A stretch of 64,000 nucleotides of DNA. Origin: Pseudomonas pseudonitroreducens (GTDB lineage: Bacteria > Pseudomonadota > Gammaproteobacteria > Pseudomonadales > Pseudomonadaceae). This document shows, piece by piece, positions 39,499 through 50,049 of this stretch. A program made the position numbers and the translations under genes. The notes below the pieces were generated by a model, which had not been told where the DNA came from, ran no database searches, and worked only from the letters and a program-made list of their open reading frames with translations. Each line of letters opens with the position of its first letter. The first letter of the stretch is position 1. The stretch spans positions 146,277 through 210,276 of the forward strand of contig NZ_BQHJ01000013.1 of assembly GCF_021603645.1 (NCBI RefSeq). Reading direction: 5' to 3'.

Positions 39499-39699
39499 TC
39501 AGTCGGGCTGTGCGTCGCTGAAGATGGCCTCGATGGGCAGGCCGAAGGCGCGGGCTATACGAAAGGCCAGCGGCAGGCTGGGGTCGAACTTGCCACTCTC
39601 GATGGCGATCACGCTCTGCCGCGAAACGCCCAGTTGCGCGGCGAGGTCCTGCTGGCTCCAGCCGTGCTCGGCACGCAGTTCCTTGAGGCGATTGTGCAT
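39499..39699 (-). CDS. Xre-family HTH regulator (minimal)
   Basis: 66 aa, almost only a helix-turn-helix: LRAEHGWSQQDLAAQLGVSRQSVIAIESGKFDPSLPLAFRIARAFG. Resembles YozG-like stand-alone Xre proteins. GAGGAAG lies 6 nt upstream. Begins 9 bp after the membrane-protein gene on the same strand; twin operators stand before that gene, consistent with autorepression. Confidence 0.88.
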   Translation of the reverse strand: MHNRLKELRAEHGWSQQDLAAQLGVSRQSVIAIESGKFDPSLPLAFRIARAFGLPIEAIFSDAQPD

Positions 39700-39708
39700 A
39701 GGTCTTCC

Positions 39709-40098
39709 TCAGGCAAAACGCCGGCGCAGCAGCACCACGGCAACCCCGTAGGCGGCCCAGAACAGCGGGAAAGCGAGGATCACCGGAAAGCGTGGCCAGG
39801 CGGCGTACTGTTCGAGGAAGCCCCAGGCGCTGAACAGCCCGACCACCACGCCGCCGGCCAGCATCGCCGCGCGGGACAGGAGGAAACGCAGGAACTCGTC
39901 CGGCTCGCTGCACAGGTAGCGGTCGAATACATAAAGCATCGCCAGCAGCGGCAACGCAGGAGAGGCGGCGGCCAGGACGCGCAGGACATACGGCAGCTTC
40001 TGCAGGTCCAGCCCCCAGCTGATCAGCGCCACCAGGGCGGAGTAGAGGAACATGAGGGCGGCGCAGGACAGGGTGTAGCGGCGCAGGGCGGGATTCAT
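39709..40098 (-). CDS. Four-helix membrane protein paired with the Xre regulator
   Basis: 129 aa with four predicted helices (~9-28, 38-55, 78-97 and 105-122). No recognised family. ATG at 40098 chosen because GGAG is 6 nt upstream; two earlier starts read through the operators. Forms a bicistronic unit with the Xre gene, an arrangement often seen for DUF2178-like proteins. Confidence 0.78.
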   Translation of the reverse strand: MNPALRRYTLSCAALMFLYSALVALISWGLDLQKLPYVLRVLAAASPALPLLAMLYVFDRYLCSEPDEFLRFLLSRAAMLAGGVVVGLFSAWGFLEQYAAWPRFPVILAFPLFWAAYGVAVVLLRRRFA

Positions 40099-40112
40099 CG
40101 CGGTCTCCATTT

Positions 40113-40167
40113 GATGTAAAGCAAACTTAACATCGGGAATTCTGCGATGTAAAGTAAACTTGTCATC
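40113..40167 (-). promoter_or_regulatory. Twin operators for the Xre module
   Basis: GATGTAAAGCAAACTTAACATC (40113-40134) and GATGTAAAGTAAACTTGTCATC (40146-40167), 33 bp apart (about three helical turns). Each is a near-perfect dyad (GATGTAAAG / CTTaACATC). They lie 15-70 bp upstream of the membrane-protein ATG, where a repressor would block RNA polymerase. Confidence 0.75.
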
Positions 40168-40329
40168 GGCAGGCCAATCGCGATCAGTCATCCCCTGACC
40201 CGCCATTCAATGACTGAATGCCGCGTCTGCGTTCACACTCGCCTTGGCTGCGCGGTATAGTCGCAGCTTGTCCGACCATTCGCCCGGCCCGGCAGAACGC
40301 CCGGCCCGCTATCGTTCGAGGATTCACCG

Positions 40330-41175
40330 ATGAAGTTCGAAGGCACCCAGTCCTACGTCGCCACCGACGACCTCAAGCTGGCGGTCAACGCCGCCATCAC
40401 CCTGCAGCGCCCGCTGCTGGTGAAAGGCGAGCCGGGCACCGGCAAGACCATGCTCGCTGAGCAGTTGGCGGAGTCCTTCGGCGCCAAGCTGATCACCTGG
40501 CACATCAAGTCCACCACCAAGGCCCACCAGGGCCTCTACGAGTACGATGCGGTGAGCCGCCTGCGCGACTCGCAGTTGGGTGTGGACAAGGTCCACGACG
40601 TGCGCAACTACATCAAGAAGGGCAAGCTCTGGGAGGCCTTCGAGGCCGAGGAGCGCGTGATCCTGCTGATCGACGAGATCGACAAGGCCGACATCGAGTT
40701 CCCCAACGACCTGTTGCAGGAACTCGACAAGATGGAGTTCTTCGTTTACGAGACCAACGAGACCATCAAGGCCAAGCAGCGCCCGATCATCATCATCACC
40801 TCGAACAACGAGAAGGAACTGCCGGACGCCTTCCTGCGCCGCTGCTTCTTCCACTACATCGCCTTCCCCGACCGCGAGACGCTGCAGAAGATCGTCGACG
40901 TTCACTACCCGAAGATCAGCGGCACGCTGGTCAGCGAGGCGCTGGACATCTTCTTCGACGTGCGCAAGGTGCCGGGCCTGAAGAAGAAGCCTTCCACCTC
41001 CGAGCTGGTGGACTGGCTGAAGCTGCTGATGGCCGACAACATCGGCGAAGCCGTGCTGCGCGAACGCGACCCCACCAAGGCCATCCCGCCGCTGGCTGGC
41101 GCCCTGGTGAAGAACGAGCAGGATGTGCAACTGCTTGAACGCCTGGCGTTCATGAGCCGCCGCGCTTCGCGCTGA
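40330..41175 (+). CDS. MoxR-family AAA+ ATPase
   Basis: 281 aa. Walker A GEPGTGKTMLAEQ, Walker B LLIDEIDKAD, sensor 1 ITSNNEKELPDAFLRRC with the arginine finger. MoxR ATPases help fold or activate partner proteins, usually with a VWA protein. The partner is the next gene. Start ATG with CGAGGATTCACC upstream. Confidence 0.93.
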   Translation: MKFEGTQSYVATDDLKLAVNAAITLQRPLLVKGEPGTGKTMLAEQLAESFGAKLITWHIKSTTKAHQGLYEYDAVSRLRDSQLGVDKVHDVRNYIKKGKLWEAFEAEERVILLIDEIDKADIEFPNDLLQELDKMEFFVYETNETIKAKQRPIIIITSNNEKELPDAFLRRCFFHYIAFPDRETLQKIVDVHYPKISGTLVSEALDIFFDVRKVPGLKKKPSTSELVDWLKLLMADNIGEAVLRERDPTKAIPPLAGALVKNEQDVQLLERLAFMSRRASR

Positions 41176-41198
41176 TCACCGAATCTGCTCTTTTGTTT

Positions 41199-41278
41199 TA
41201 GGAGCGAGGGGGACGCCTAGTCCTTGCTCGCGAACCTTGCTGACTCGCAGAGAGCTTCGCGAGCAAGCTCGCTCCTAC
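41199..41278. repeat. REPIN, copy 6 (variant arm), between moxR and VWA genes
   Basis: TAGGAGCGAGGGGGACGCCT ... TTCGCGAGCAAGCTCGCTCC. Carries the GGGGGACGCC variant in the left arm, as copies 1 and 8. Splits an otherwise co-directional pair. Confidence 0.88.
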
Positions 41279-41310
41279 GAAGAGCACCTGCTTCATGAGA
41301 GGGTGCAGCC

Positions 41311-42492
41311 ATGCTGCTCAACCTGTTCAACGAAATGCGCGCGGCCAAGGTGCCGGTGTCGGTGCGCGAGCTGCTCGACCTGATCGATGCGCTCAAGCAC
41401 CGCGTCGTGTTCGCCGACATGGACGAGTTCTACTACCTCGCCCGCACCATCATGGTGAAGGACGAGCGCCATTTCGATAAGTTCGACCGGGCCTTCGGCG
41501 CCTACTTCAAGGGCCTGGAAAAGCTCGACGACCACCTCAAGGCGCTGATCCCCGAAGAGTGGCTGCGCAAGGAATTCGAGCGCCTGCTGACCGACGAGGA
41601 GCGCGCGCAGATCCAGTCCCTGGGTGGCCTGGACAAGCTCATCGAGGAGTTCAAGAAGCGCCTGGAAGAGCAGAAGGAACGCCACGCCGGCGGCAACAAG
41701 TGGATCGGCACCGGCGGCACCAGCCCGTTCGGCTCCGGTGGCTTCAACCCCGAGGGCATCCGCGTCGGCGACGCCGGCAAGCGCCAGGGCAAGGCCGCCA
41801 AGGTCTGGGACCAGCGCGAGTACAAGAACCTCGACGACCAGGTCGAGCTGGGCACGCGCAACATCAAGATCGCCCTGCGCCGCCTGCGCAAGTTCGCCCG
41901 CGAAGGCGCGGCGGAAGAGCTGGATATCGACGGCACCATCGACCACACCGCGAAGGACGCCGGGCTGCTCAACATCCAGATGCGTCCCGAACGCCGCAAC
42001 ACCGTGAAGCTCCTGTTGCTGCTGGATATCGGCGGCTCGATGGACGCCCACGTGAAGGTCTGCGAGGAACTGTTCTCGGCCTGCAAGACCGAGTTCAAGC
42101 ACCTCGAGTACTTCTACTTCCACAACTTCATCTATGAATCGGTGTGGAAGAACAACCTGCGCCGTTCCAGCGAGCGCACCGCCACCTTCGACCTGCTGCA
42201 CAAGTACGGGCCGGACTACAAGGTGGTGTTCGTCGGCGACGCCGCCATGGCGCCCTACGAGATCACCCAGGCCGGCGGCAGCGTCGAGCACTGGAACGAG
42301 GAGGCCGGCTATGTCTGGATGCAGCGCTTCATGGAGAAGTACAAGAAGCTCATCTGGATCAACCCGTACCCCAAGGACACCTGGAACTACACCGCCTCCA
42401 CCGGCCTGGTGCGCGAGCTGGTGAAGGAACAGATGTTCCCGCTGACCCTGAGCGGCCTGGAAGAGGGCATGCGCTTCCTTTCCCGTGGTTGA
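41311..42492 (+). CDS. VWA-domain protein (CoxE/YeiN-like), MoxR partner
   Basis: 393 aa. The MIDAS metal site DIGGSMDAHVKVCE is near residue 242, with the last MIDAS Asp in VVFVGDAAMAPYE. The N-terminal half is helical and charged (EEFKKRLEEQKERHAGG). Together with the MoxR ATPase it probably forms a chaperone-like metal or cofactor insertion unit; the client is unknown. Likely cytosolic. Confidence 0.9.
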   Translation: MLLNLFNEMRAAKVPVSVRELLDLIDALKHRVVFADMDEFYYLARTIMVKDERHFDKFDRAFGAYFKGLEKLDDHLKALIPEEWLRKEFERLLTDEERAQIQSLGGLDKLIEEFKKRLEEQKERHAGGNKWIGTGGTSPFGSGGFNPEGIRVGDAGKRQGKAAKVWDQREYKNLDDQVELGTRNIKIALRRLRKFAREGAAEELDIDGTIDHTAKDAGLLNIQMRPERRNTVKLLLLLDIGGSMDAHVKVCEELFSACKTEFKHLEYFYFHNFIYESVWKNNLRRSSERTATFDLLHKYGPDYKVVFVGDAAMAPYEITQAGGSVEHWNEEAGYVWMQRFMEKYKKLIWINPYPKDTWNYTASTGLVRELVKEQMFPLTLSGLEEGMRFLSRG

Positions 42493-42512
42493 ACTCTGCC
42501 GCGTCTGAGCAC

Positions 42513-42538
42513 CGGGACGGTGCGTCCGCAGCGTCCCG
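42513..42538 (+). terminator. Hairpin after the VWA gene
   Basis: CGGGACG ... CGTCCCG, 7-bp stem with 12-nt loop 20 bp past the stop. No T-run; weak terminator at best. Confidence 0.4.
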
Positions 42539-42634
42539 ATGTCCGCAAAGGTAACCCCGCAGCGGAGGCTCGAAACTTCCGCATCACGCCCGAGGCCCCG
42601 TAAGATGGGGATCGATCCGGCCAGGCTGGGTGGC

Positions 42635-42650
42635 CGGCACGCAACTTGCC
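42635..42650 (+). promoter_or_regulatory. Sigma-54 (-24/-12) promoter before the AraC gene
   Basis: CGGCACGCAACTTGCC matches TGGCACGNNNNTTGCW at all but the end positions, with GG and GC exactly 10 nt apart. The predicted start is near 42662, about 55 bp before the AraC ATG. Confidence 0.6.
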
Positions 42651-42717
42651 TGCTCCTGACCTGCCCCTGCGCTGGTAACACTGACGGGGGCGCCGTAGCG
42701 TCTACGATGGGCATCGA

Positions 42718-43737
42718 ATGAATCCTCTGACCTTCTCCCGCTCCACCTGGCTCAACTCCCTGCACATGACCTCGCTGACCGTCGCGCTGATGGAGTCCGA
42801 GGGGCACAGCCGCGAGTCCATCCTCGAGGGCAGCGGTATCACCGGCGACGACCTGCTCGACCTGCGTCGGCTGGTCAGCCCCTGGCAGGAACAGCAGGTC
42901 TTCGGCAATGTGCAGAATCTCGCCGGCGAGCCCGCACTTGGCCTGCGCCTGGGCGTGCGCACGCGGATCACCGCCTATGGCCTGCTCGGCTACGCGCTGA
43001 TCTCCGCGCCGACCCTGGGCGAAGCGCTGCGCATCGGCCTGAGCTACCCGGTATTGCTGGGCACCTACTTCCACCTCGCGCTGGAAGTGGACGGCGACAT
43101 GGCCTGGCTGGTCGCCACCGGCTACGGCGAAGAGGAGGAGTTGCGCCCGTTCAACACCGAGCTGTGCCTGGGCTCGCTGAAGGTGGCCTGCGCCGACCTG
43201 CTCGGCCAGCCGCTGCCGCTGGTGCGCGCGGAGTTCGACTACGAGGGCCCGGTCGATCGCCGTGCTGCCTACGCCACGTTGTTTGGCTGCCAGTTGAGTT
43301 TCAATTGCGCGCGCAGTGCCATCGGCTTCCCTGCCAGCTGGCTGGACATGCGCCTGCCGCTGGCTGATGCCGTGACCCACCGCGAGATGCTCGAACAGTG
43401 CCGCCGCCAGAACATCGACCTGGCCGCCCGTCGCGCCTGGCTGGACAAGGTCCGCGCAATCCTCGGTGAGCGCCTGCAGGAACCACCGGGCCTGGAAGAA
43501 CTGGCGCGCCGCCTCAACTGCTCCTCGCGCAGCCTGCGCCGCCACCTGCAGCAACAGCAGACCAGCTACCAGCAACTGCTCGACGAATTGCGCTTCGCCC
43601 GTGCCAAGGAACTGCTGCAGGACGGTGACATGCCGATCTACCGAATCGCCGAGGAACTCGGCTTCAGCGAAACCGCCAGCCTGCGCCACGCCTTCCAGCG
43701 CTGGAGCGGCCAGCCGCCGAGCCACTTCCGCGCTTGA
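42718..43737 (+). CDS. AraC-family regulator (OruR/ArgR-like effector domain)
   Basis: 339 aa. N-terminal Arabinose_bd-type sensor domain (~20-210; EPALGLRLGVRTRITAYGLLGYALISAPTLGEAL) and C-terminal double HTH (LNCSSRSLRRHLQQQQTSYQQLLDELRFARAKELL; IYRIAEELGFSETASLRHAFQRWSG). Effector unknown; many homologues respond to fatty or amino acids. A probable sigma-54 promoter lies upstream. No obvious ribosome site; an internal ATG at 42766 is possible. Confidence 0.85.
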   Translation: MNPLTFSRSTWLNSLHMTSLTVALMESEGHSRESILEGSGITGDDLLDLRRLVSPWQEQQVFGNVQNLAGEPALGLRLGVRTRITAYGLLGYALISAPTLGEALRIGLSYPVLLGTYFHLALEVDGDMAWLVATGYGEEEELRPFNTELCLGSLKVACADLLGQPLPLVRAEFDYEGPVDRRAAYATLFGCQLSFNCARSAIGFPASWLDMRLPLADAVTHREMLEQCRRQNIDLAARRAWLDKVRAILGERLQEPPGLEELARRLNCSSRSLRRHLQQQQTSYQQLLDELRFARAKELLQDGDMPIYRIAEELGFSETASLRHAFQRWSGQPPSHFRA

Positions 43738-43856
43738 GAACCGTGCGCAGGAGCAGCGCCTGAAATTCGCGCGCAGTTGCCGTAGATCAAGGAGCAGGCG
43801 CGTCTGACAGGCATAGCCTTCAGGAATCCCACAAGGAAACCTCCGAGGGCCTGACC

Positions 43857-44072
43857 ATGGCCAAGAAATTCCCGCTCAATCCACCGCACCCCGAACGCAT
43901 CTGCTGGGGCTGCGACCGCTACTGCCCGGCCACCAACCTGGCCTGTGGCAACGGTGCGGACCGCACCATGCACCCGGCCGAGATGCTCGGCGATGACTGG
44001 TATCAATTCGGTGATTGGGGTATCGAGGCGCCGAAAACGATTTCTGCCGTGCAACTGGAGCCTTCCAGCTAG
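43857..44072 (+). CDS. DUF3079 small cysteine-rich protein
   Basis: 71 aa. MAKKFPLNPPHPERICWGCDRYCPATNLACGNGADRT is the DUF3079 signature with four clustered cysteines, probably zinc. Preceded by AAGGAAAC, but far (about 20 nt); GAGGGC is closer. Function unknown. Confidence 0.85.
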   Translation: MAKKFPLNPPHPERICWGCDRYCPATNLACGNGADRTMHPAEMLGDDWYQFGDWGIEAPKTISAVQLEPSS

Positions 44073-44104
44073 CACACACCCGCGCCGTTGCGGCGCCGGC
44101 CATG

Positions 44105-44142
44105 AAAAAGCGCGCATTCCCTCCCCGGAATGCGCGCTTTTT
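44105..44142. terminator. Bidirectional terminator DUF3079/lipoprotein
   Basis: AAAAAGCGCGCATTCC, loop CTCCCC, GGAATGCGCGCTTTTT: 16-bp stem between convergent genes. Confidence 0.93.
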
Positions 44143-44147
44143 CGTCA

Positions 44148-44714
44148 TCAGCCCTTGGCGGGCGTGATGCCGTAGATCTTCTGGAAGCGGGCGATCAGGC
44201 CGACCGGCTTCTTCTCTTCCTTCTGCATCAGGTACACCACACGCTCGCCGTTGGGGCCGCTGGCGATTTCGGTGTGGCGGAAGATCGGCTCGCCCAGGCC
44301 GTTCATGTCGACCATGTCGCCATAGCGCTGGGCTACATAGATCACGCCTTCCTGGCGGATTTCTCCGTAGAAGCCGGCGGCCGGCGGCAGGCTCTGCTTG
44401 TAGAACTGGTAGGAGGCGACCTTCTTCGCGTCCTTGTCCTTGTCCTCGGCGCGCACGACCAGGACGACGTTCTGGCCGAACTTGTCCTTCTCGCCGACTT
44501 CCTTGGTGTAGGCGGTCTTGCCGGTCACGATGTAGTCGCGGTAAACGGCGGCGTCATCGAACAGGTAGAGGGTTTCGTCAGTACGCACCAGGTACCAGTC
44601 GTCGTTGTTGGGCGTGGCTTCCTTGCTGGCTACCGGAGCCTGGGCGGCGCAGCCAGCGAGGGCGGCGACGAGCAGAGCGATGGATGCAGCTTTGTTGGCT
44701 TTGTTATTGAACAT
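44148..44714 (-). CDS. Lipoprotein of unknown function
   Basis: 188 aa with lipobox LAALAGCAAQ (Cys at 22). The mature part (DDWYLVRTDETLYLFDDAAVYRDYIVTGKTAYTKEVGEKDKFGQNVV...) has no domain I recognise. Expected anchored in the inner or outer membrane. It precedes mscS in the opposite reading order (mscS lies upstream on the same strand, behind a hairpin). Confidence 0.78.
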   Translation of the reverse strand: MFNNKANKAASIALLVAALAGCAAQAPVASKEATPNNDDWYLVRTDETLYLFDDAAVYRDYIVTGKTAYTKEVGEKDKFGQNVVLVVRAEDKDKDAKKVASYQFYKQSLPPAAGFYGEIRQEGVIYVAQRYGDMVDMNGLGEPIFRHTEIASGPNGERVVYLMQKEEKKPVGLIARFQKIYGITPAKG

Positions 44715-44855
44715 CTCGGGGGCTTCCCTGGGGTTGAAAGCCTGCGAGTTTCACGGCGCCACATAACCGATTGATGACGGGCAAATGACGAATTGTTTCC
44801 GGCCGCAAGCGCCTGGAATTCGTGGCTGCGTGCGGCACGGATGGCTACGCGAGGC

Positions 44856-44877
44856 TGCTGCGGGCGGTCCCGCAGCA
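44856..44877 (-). terminator. Hairpin after the mscS-family gene
   Basis: TGCTGCGGG-CGGT-CCCGCAGCA, 9-bp perfect stem 6 bp after the stop; no T-run. Confidence 0.45.
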
Positions 44878-44883
44878 ACTGCT

Positions 44884-47343
44884 CTAGGGCTGGGGTTTGG
44901 GCAGGGGAGTTTCCTCTGCCGAAGGCTCTGGCACCTCGTCGGTTGGCTCGCCGCGGGTGAGCGACGGTCGCTGCAGGATCAGGTTCTGGGGCGTAGAGAG
45001 GTTGATCCCGGCCTCGCGCAGGCCACTGAAGATGGTGAACAGCAGGTCGCTCTTGGTGCCGTACACCGCTCGCGGGCTGCTGACGTTGCCGGAAGCTGCC
45101 AGCGTCAGGCCGGTGGCGCTGAGGTCCTTGAAGGTCACCGAAGGAGCGGGTGTCTCGACGATGTTCTCGTGCTCGGTGTAGGCCTTGAGCATCAGCTCGC
45201 GAACTTTCTGCACGTCGGTGTCGAGCGGCAGGGTGAGGTTGATGCCGACCACGCCCAGGGCGCTGCCCATGGTCACGTTGCGCACGTTCTGCGAGATGAA
45301 CTGGGAGTTCGGCACGATCACTGTGGACTGGTCGGACATCTGGATTTCCGTGGCGCGCACGTTGATGCGGCGGATGTCGCCCTCGACGCCGCCGGTCAGG
45401 CTGACCCAGTCGCCGACCTTGACCGGACGCTCGGTGAGCAGGATGAGGCCGGAGATGAAGTTCTGCACGATGGCCTGCAGGCCGAAACCGATCCCCACCG
45501 AGAGGGCACTGACCACCCAGGTCAGGCTGGTGAGGTTGATGCGCAGCGCCGAGAGCACCAGCAGCACCAGGATGACCATGCCGATGTAGCCCACCAGGGT
45601 CACCAGCGATGCGCGCATGCCCACGTCCATGCTGGTTTCCGGCAACAGCTCGTCGGCCAGCCAGCGCTTGAGCAGACGCAGGCCGAACAGCCCGGCGGCG
45701 AGGGTGCCGAGTGCCAGCAGGATGTCCTGCGGGACGATGTTCAGCCGGCCCAGGGACTGGCCGCTTTCCACCAGTCGCACCAGGCCCTGGAGCAGCTCGC
45801 CGGGGCTGGTGCCGGTGGTGGAGAAGGCGATCAGTACGGTGGACAGCACCAGCAGGGTGCGCCCGGCACCGGTCAGCAGGGTGGCGAACTGCGCCTGATG
45901 GCGAGGGTCGACACCGAGGTTCTCGGCCAGCCGCGCGCCGAGCTTCTGCCTGGGCGAGAGCAGCGCTTCGCAAAGGTCGACGAACAGGGTCGTGAGCAGG
46001 TAGCCCGTGGCACAGACGACGCTGGCCCAGAGCAGTTTGCCGGCGAGGAAGTAGGCCAGCGACAGGTAGCCACTGACCAGCGCCAGGACGATCAGCAGCA
46101 CGGTGATCATCATTGCCAGCACGATGATCCCGGCCAGCGCCGAGGTCTCGTGGCCCTCGGTCTCGCGACGGGCGCGACGGTAGCGGTACAGCGCGATGGA
46201 GAACAGCACGGCGGTGGCGATGGCAGTGATGGCGTTCACCGCAACGGTCAACGCCAGGCTGGCGCCGCTGACGCTGTTCAGGCGCTCCTGGGTGCCGAGC
46301 ACCAGCAGCAGCCAGGCCATCAGCCAGGGGAAGGGGGAGAGGGCGTCGGCCACCGGGTCGGGGAGGTCCGGCAGGCGCCAGGACGGTCGCTGCACGGCGA
46401 GCAGGGCGCGGCCCAGGCCGGCGGTGAAGGTGCAGAAGATCACCAGGGTGAGCAATTGATCGCCCAGGCTGGTCATGCTGCCGTTGAGTTGATCGTGCCA
46501 GTCCAGCCCCTCGCGGATCAGCGCGGCACCGCCGCCCAGGGTAACGATGGTGGCGAGGCTGACTGCCACGGCAAGGGCGCTGCGACGCAGGCGGCCCACC
46601 GGAATCCAGCGGATCATCGCCTTGGTCAGCAACTGTTCCAGCAGGCGCCGGCCGGGAATCCACAGCAGCGCTCCGAGGACCAGACAGCCGATGAAGGGCC
46701 AGCGGTGCTCGGGTTGCCAGGTCAGCGCAAAGGTATCGCCGATCTGCCCGCGAACCGCTTGCAGGCGGGACAGGTCATCGTCGGTGGGGCGGATCAGGCT
46801 CGACCAGAAGCGCGGGCTCAGCGGCGGCGGGTAGCGCGTGGCGATCTGCGAGTTGAACTGGCTGCGGCGCAGATTGACGATCTGTGCGGCGAGATCCTGG
46901 GCGTTCTTGTCCAGCTGGTTGGCGCGGTCCTGCTGCTTCTGCTGCTGCTTCTGCTCGGCCAGCAGGTCGTTGCGCTGGTTGGTAAGGCTCTGTGCTTCAT
47001 TGGGGGTGGCGGGGCCGAGTACCTTGAGCTGGTCGTCGCTGCGCGCCAGTTGCGAGCCGAGATCGGTGGCGCTCTGCTCGGCGCGCGCCTGAACCTGCAG
47101 TGCGGCCTGGCGCAGGTTGGAGAGCAGGCCGTCGTCGCTGTCGGCGGAAACGCGCTGGCGGATCAGTTCCAGGCGCTCGCTCAACTGGTCGAGGCTGGCG
47201 TCTTCGGGCAGCTCGGGCAGTTCGATGGTGTCGCCGGCCTGGACATCGGTCGGCTCGTCCGCCAGCACGACGCCGGCGCCGGCCAGCGCCAAGGTCAGCA
47301 TCAGCAGCGCACGGCTGCAGGCGCGTATGAAGGTTTCCCGCAT
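44884..47343 (-). CDS. Large mechanosensitive channel (MscS family, DUF3772)
   Basis: 819 aa. Signal peptide MRETFIRACSRALLMLTLALAGAGVVLA, a periplasmic coiled-coil/DUF3772 part to ~190, then about eleven membrane helices and the MscS core (ALSVGIGFGLQAIVQNFISGLILLTERPVKVGDWV near residue 620, the pore-lining helix and beta domain). A C-terminal cytosolic domain follows (REAGINLSTPQNLIL). Opens on osmotic downshock. Start at MRETFIR with GGGGGA upstream. Confidence 0.92.
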   Translation of the reverse strand: MRETFIRACSRALLMLTLALAGAGVVLADEPTDVQAGDTIELPELPEDASLDQLSERLELIRQRVSADSDDGLLSNLRQAALQVQARAEQSATDLGSQLARSDDQLKVLGPATPNEAQSLTNQRNDLLAEQKQQQKQQDRANQLDKNAQDLAAQIVNLRRSQFNSQIATRYPPPLSPRFWSSLIRPTDDDLSRLQAVRGQIGDTFALTWQPEHRWPFIGCLVLGALLWIPGRRLLEQLLTKAMIRWIPVGRLRRSALAVAVSLATIVTLGGGAALIREGLDWHDQLNGSMTSLGDQLLTLVIFCTFTAGLGRALLAVQRPSWRLPDLPDPVADALSPFPWLMAWLLLVLGTQERLNSVSGASLALTVAVNAITAIATAVLFSIALYRYRRARRETEGHETSALAGIIVLAMMITVLLIVLALVSGYLSLAYFLAGKLLWASVVCATGYLLTTLFVDLCEALLSPRQKLGARLAENLGVDPRHQAQFATLLTGAGRTLLVLSTVLIAFSTTGTSPGELLQGLVRLVESGQSLGRLNIVPQDILLALGTLAAGLFGLRLLKRWLADELLPETSMDVGMRASLVTLVGYIGMVILVLLVLSALRINLTSLTWVVSALSVGIGFGLQAIVQNFISGLILLTERPVKVGDWVSLTGGVEGDIRRINVRATEIQMSDQSTVIVPNSQFISQNVRNVTMGSALGVVGINLTLPLDTDVQKVRELMLKAYTEHENIVETPAPSVTFKDLSATGLTLAASGNVSSPRAVYGTKSDLLFTIFSGLREAGINLSTPQNLILQRPSLTRGEPTDEVPEPSAEETPLPKPQP

Positions 47344-47596
47344 ATTCCCCCATCCTGTGGTCAAAACGCTTGTCGGTGTTCGACCGGCCAAAGGCCGGGA
47401 CAATTCCCTGGAGCATAGCGCCGCAGTGGCTGGCCTTTGCCGGGGGAATCCGGATAATCAACGCATGCAGATGGTTAAGGGTCAGAAATTCTGGCCACAT
47501 CGATCCCCTTTTGGCCGCTTCCGCTGTTTTGTGCAGCGCAGTCGCTGGGCAGAATTCCCGTCACCGGACAACAAGAATCCTTCAGAGGGTACTCCC

Positions 47597-48637
<1,041 letters not shown>

Positions 48638-48646
48638 GTAGAGAAG

Positions 48647-48680
48647 ATCGGGCGGATGAATTTCCGCCCGATTGCTTTTT
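48647..48680 (+). terminator. Terminator between aphA and its binding-protein gene
   Basis: ATCGGGCGG, 8-nt loop, CCGCCCGAT, then TGCTTTTT: 9-bp stem with T-run, so the next gene likely has its own promoter or is read by partial readthrough. Confidence 0.8.
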
Positions 48681-48705
48681 ATGGCTCGCGACCCGTCGTT
48701 GGTAA

Positions 48706-49839
<1,134 letters not shown>

Positions 49840-49902
49840 TGTCGCCCACGGCGCTCTGAACAGCGGATTTCCGTTGGCGGCCGAGCGCCGCGAACTGGCA
49901 TG

Positions 49903-49938
49903 ATCGGCGGACCTTCTTCGAGGAGGTCCGCCGATTTT
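49903..49938 (+). terminator. Terminator after the aphA-linked binding protein
   Basis: ATCGGCGGACCT ... AGGTCCGCCGAT followed by TTT, 12-bp stem, 64 bp past the stop. The rest of the gap to 50049 shows a GAGGCGTTC ribosome site only. Confidence 0.88.
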
Positions 49939-50049
49939 CATTGGGCTTCCCGAATATCCTCAATTGCTGAGCCTTGAGCGCTGAGCTTTGCTGCCGAGCC
50001 TTGCCATGACCTGCCGTGCTGCTGCACACGCCTTCTCAGGGAGGCGTTC

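Noticed and set aside
41293-43725. 810-codon minus-strand frame across the VWA and AraC genes
   Set aside because: Covers two genuine plus-strand genes and the intergenic sigma-54 site; product is low complexity.
44785-47418. 877-codon frame antisense to the mechanosensitive channel gene
   Set aside because: Same mirror effect; His/Gln/Glu-rich without motifs, while the opposite strand encodes clear membrane helices and the MscS core.
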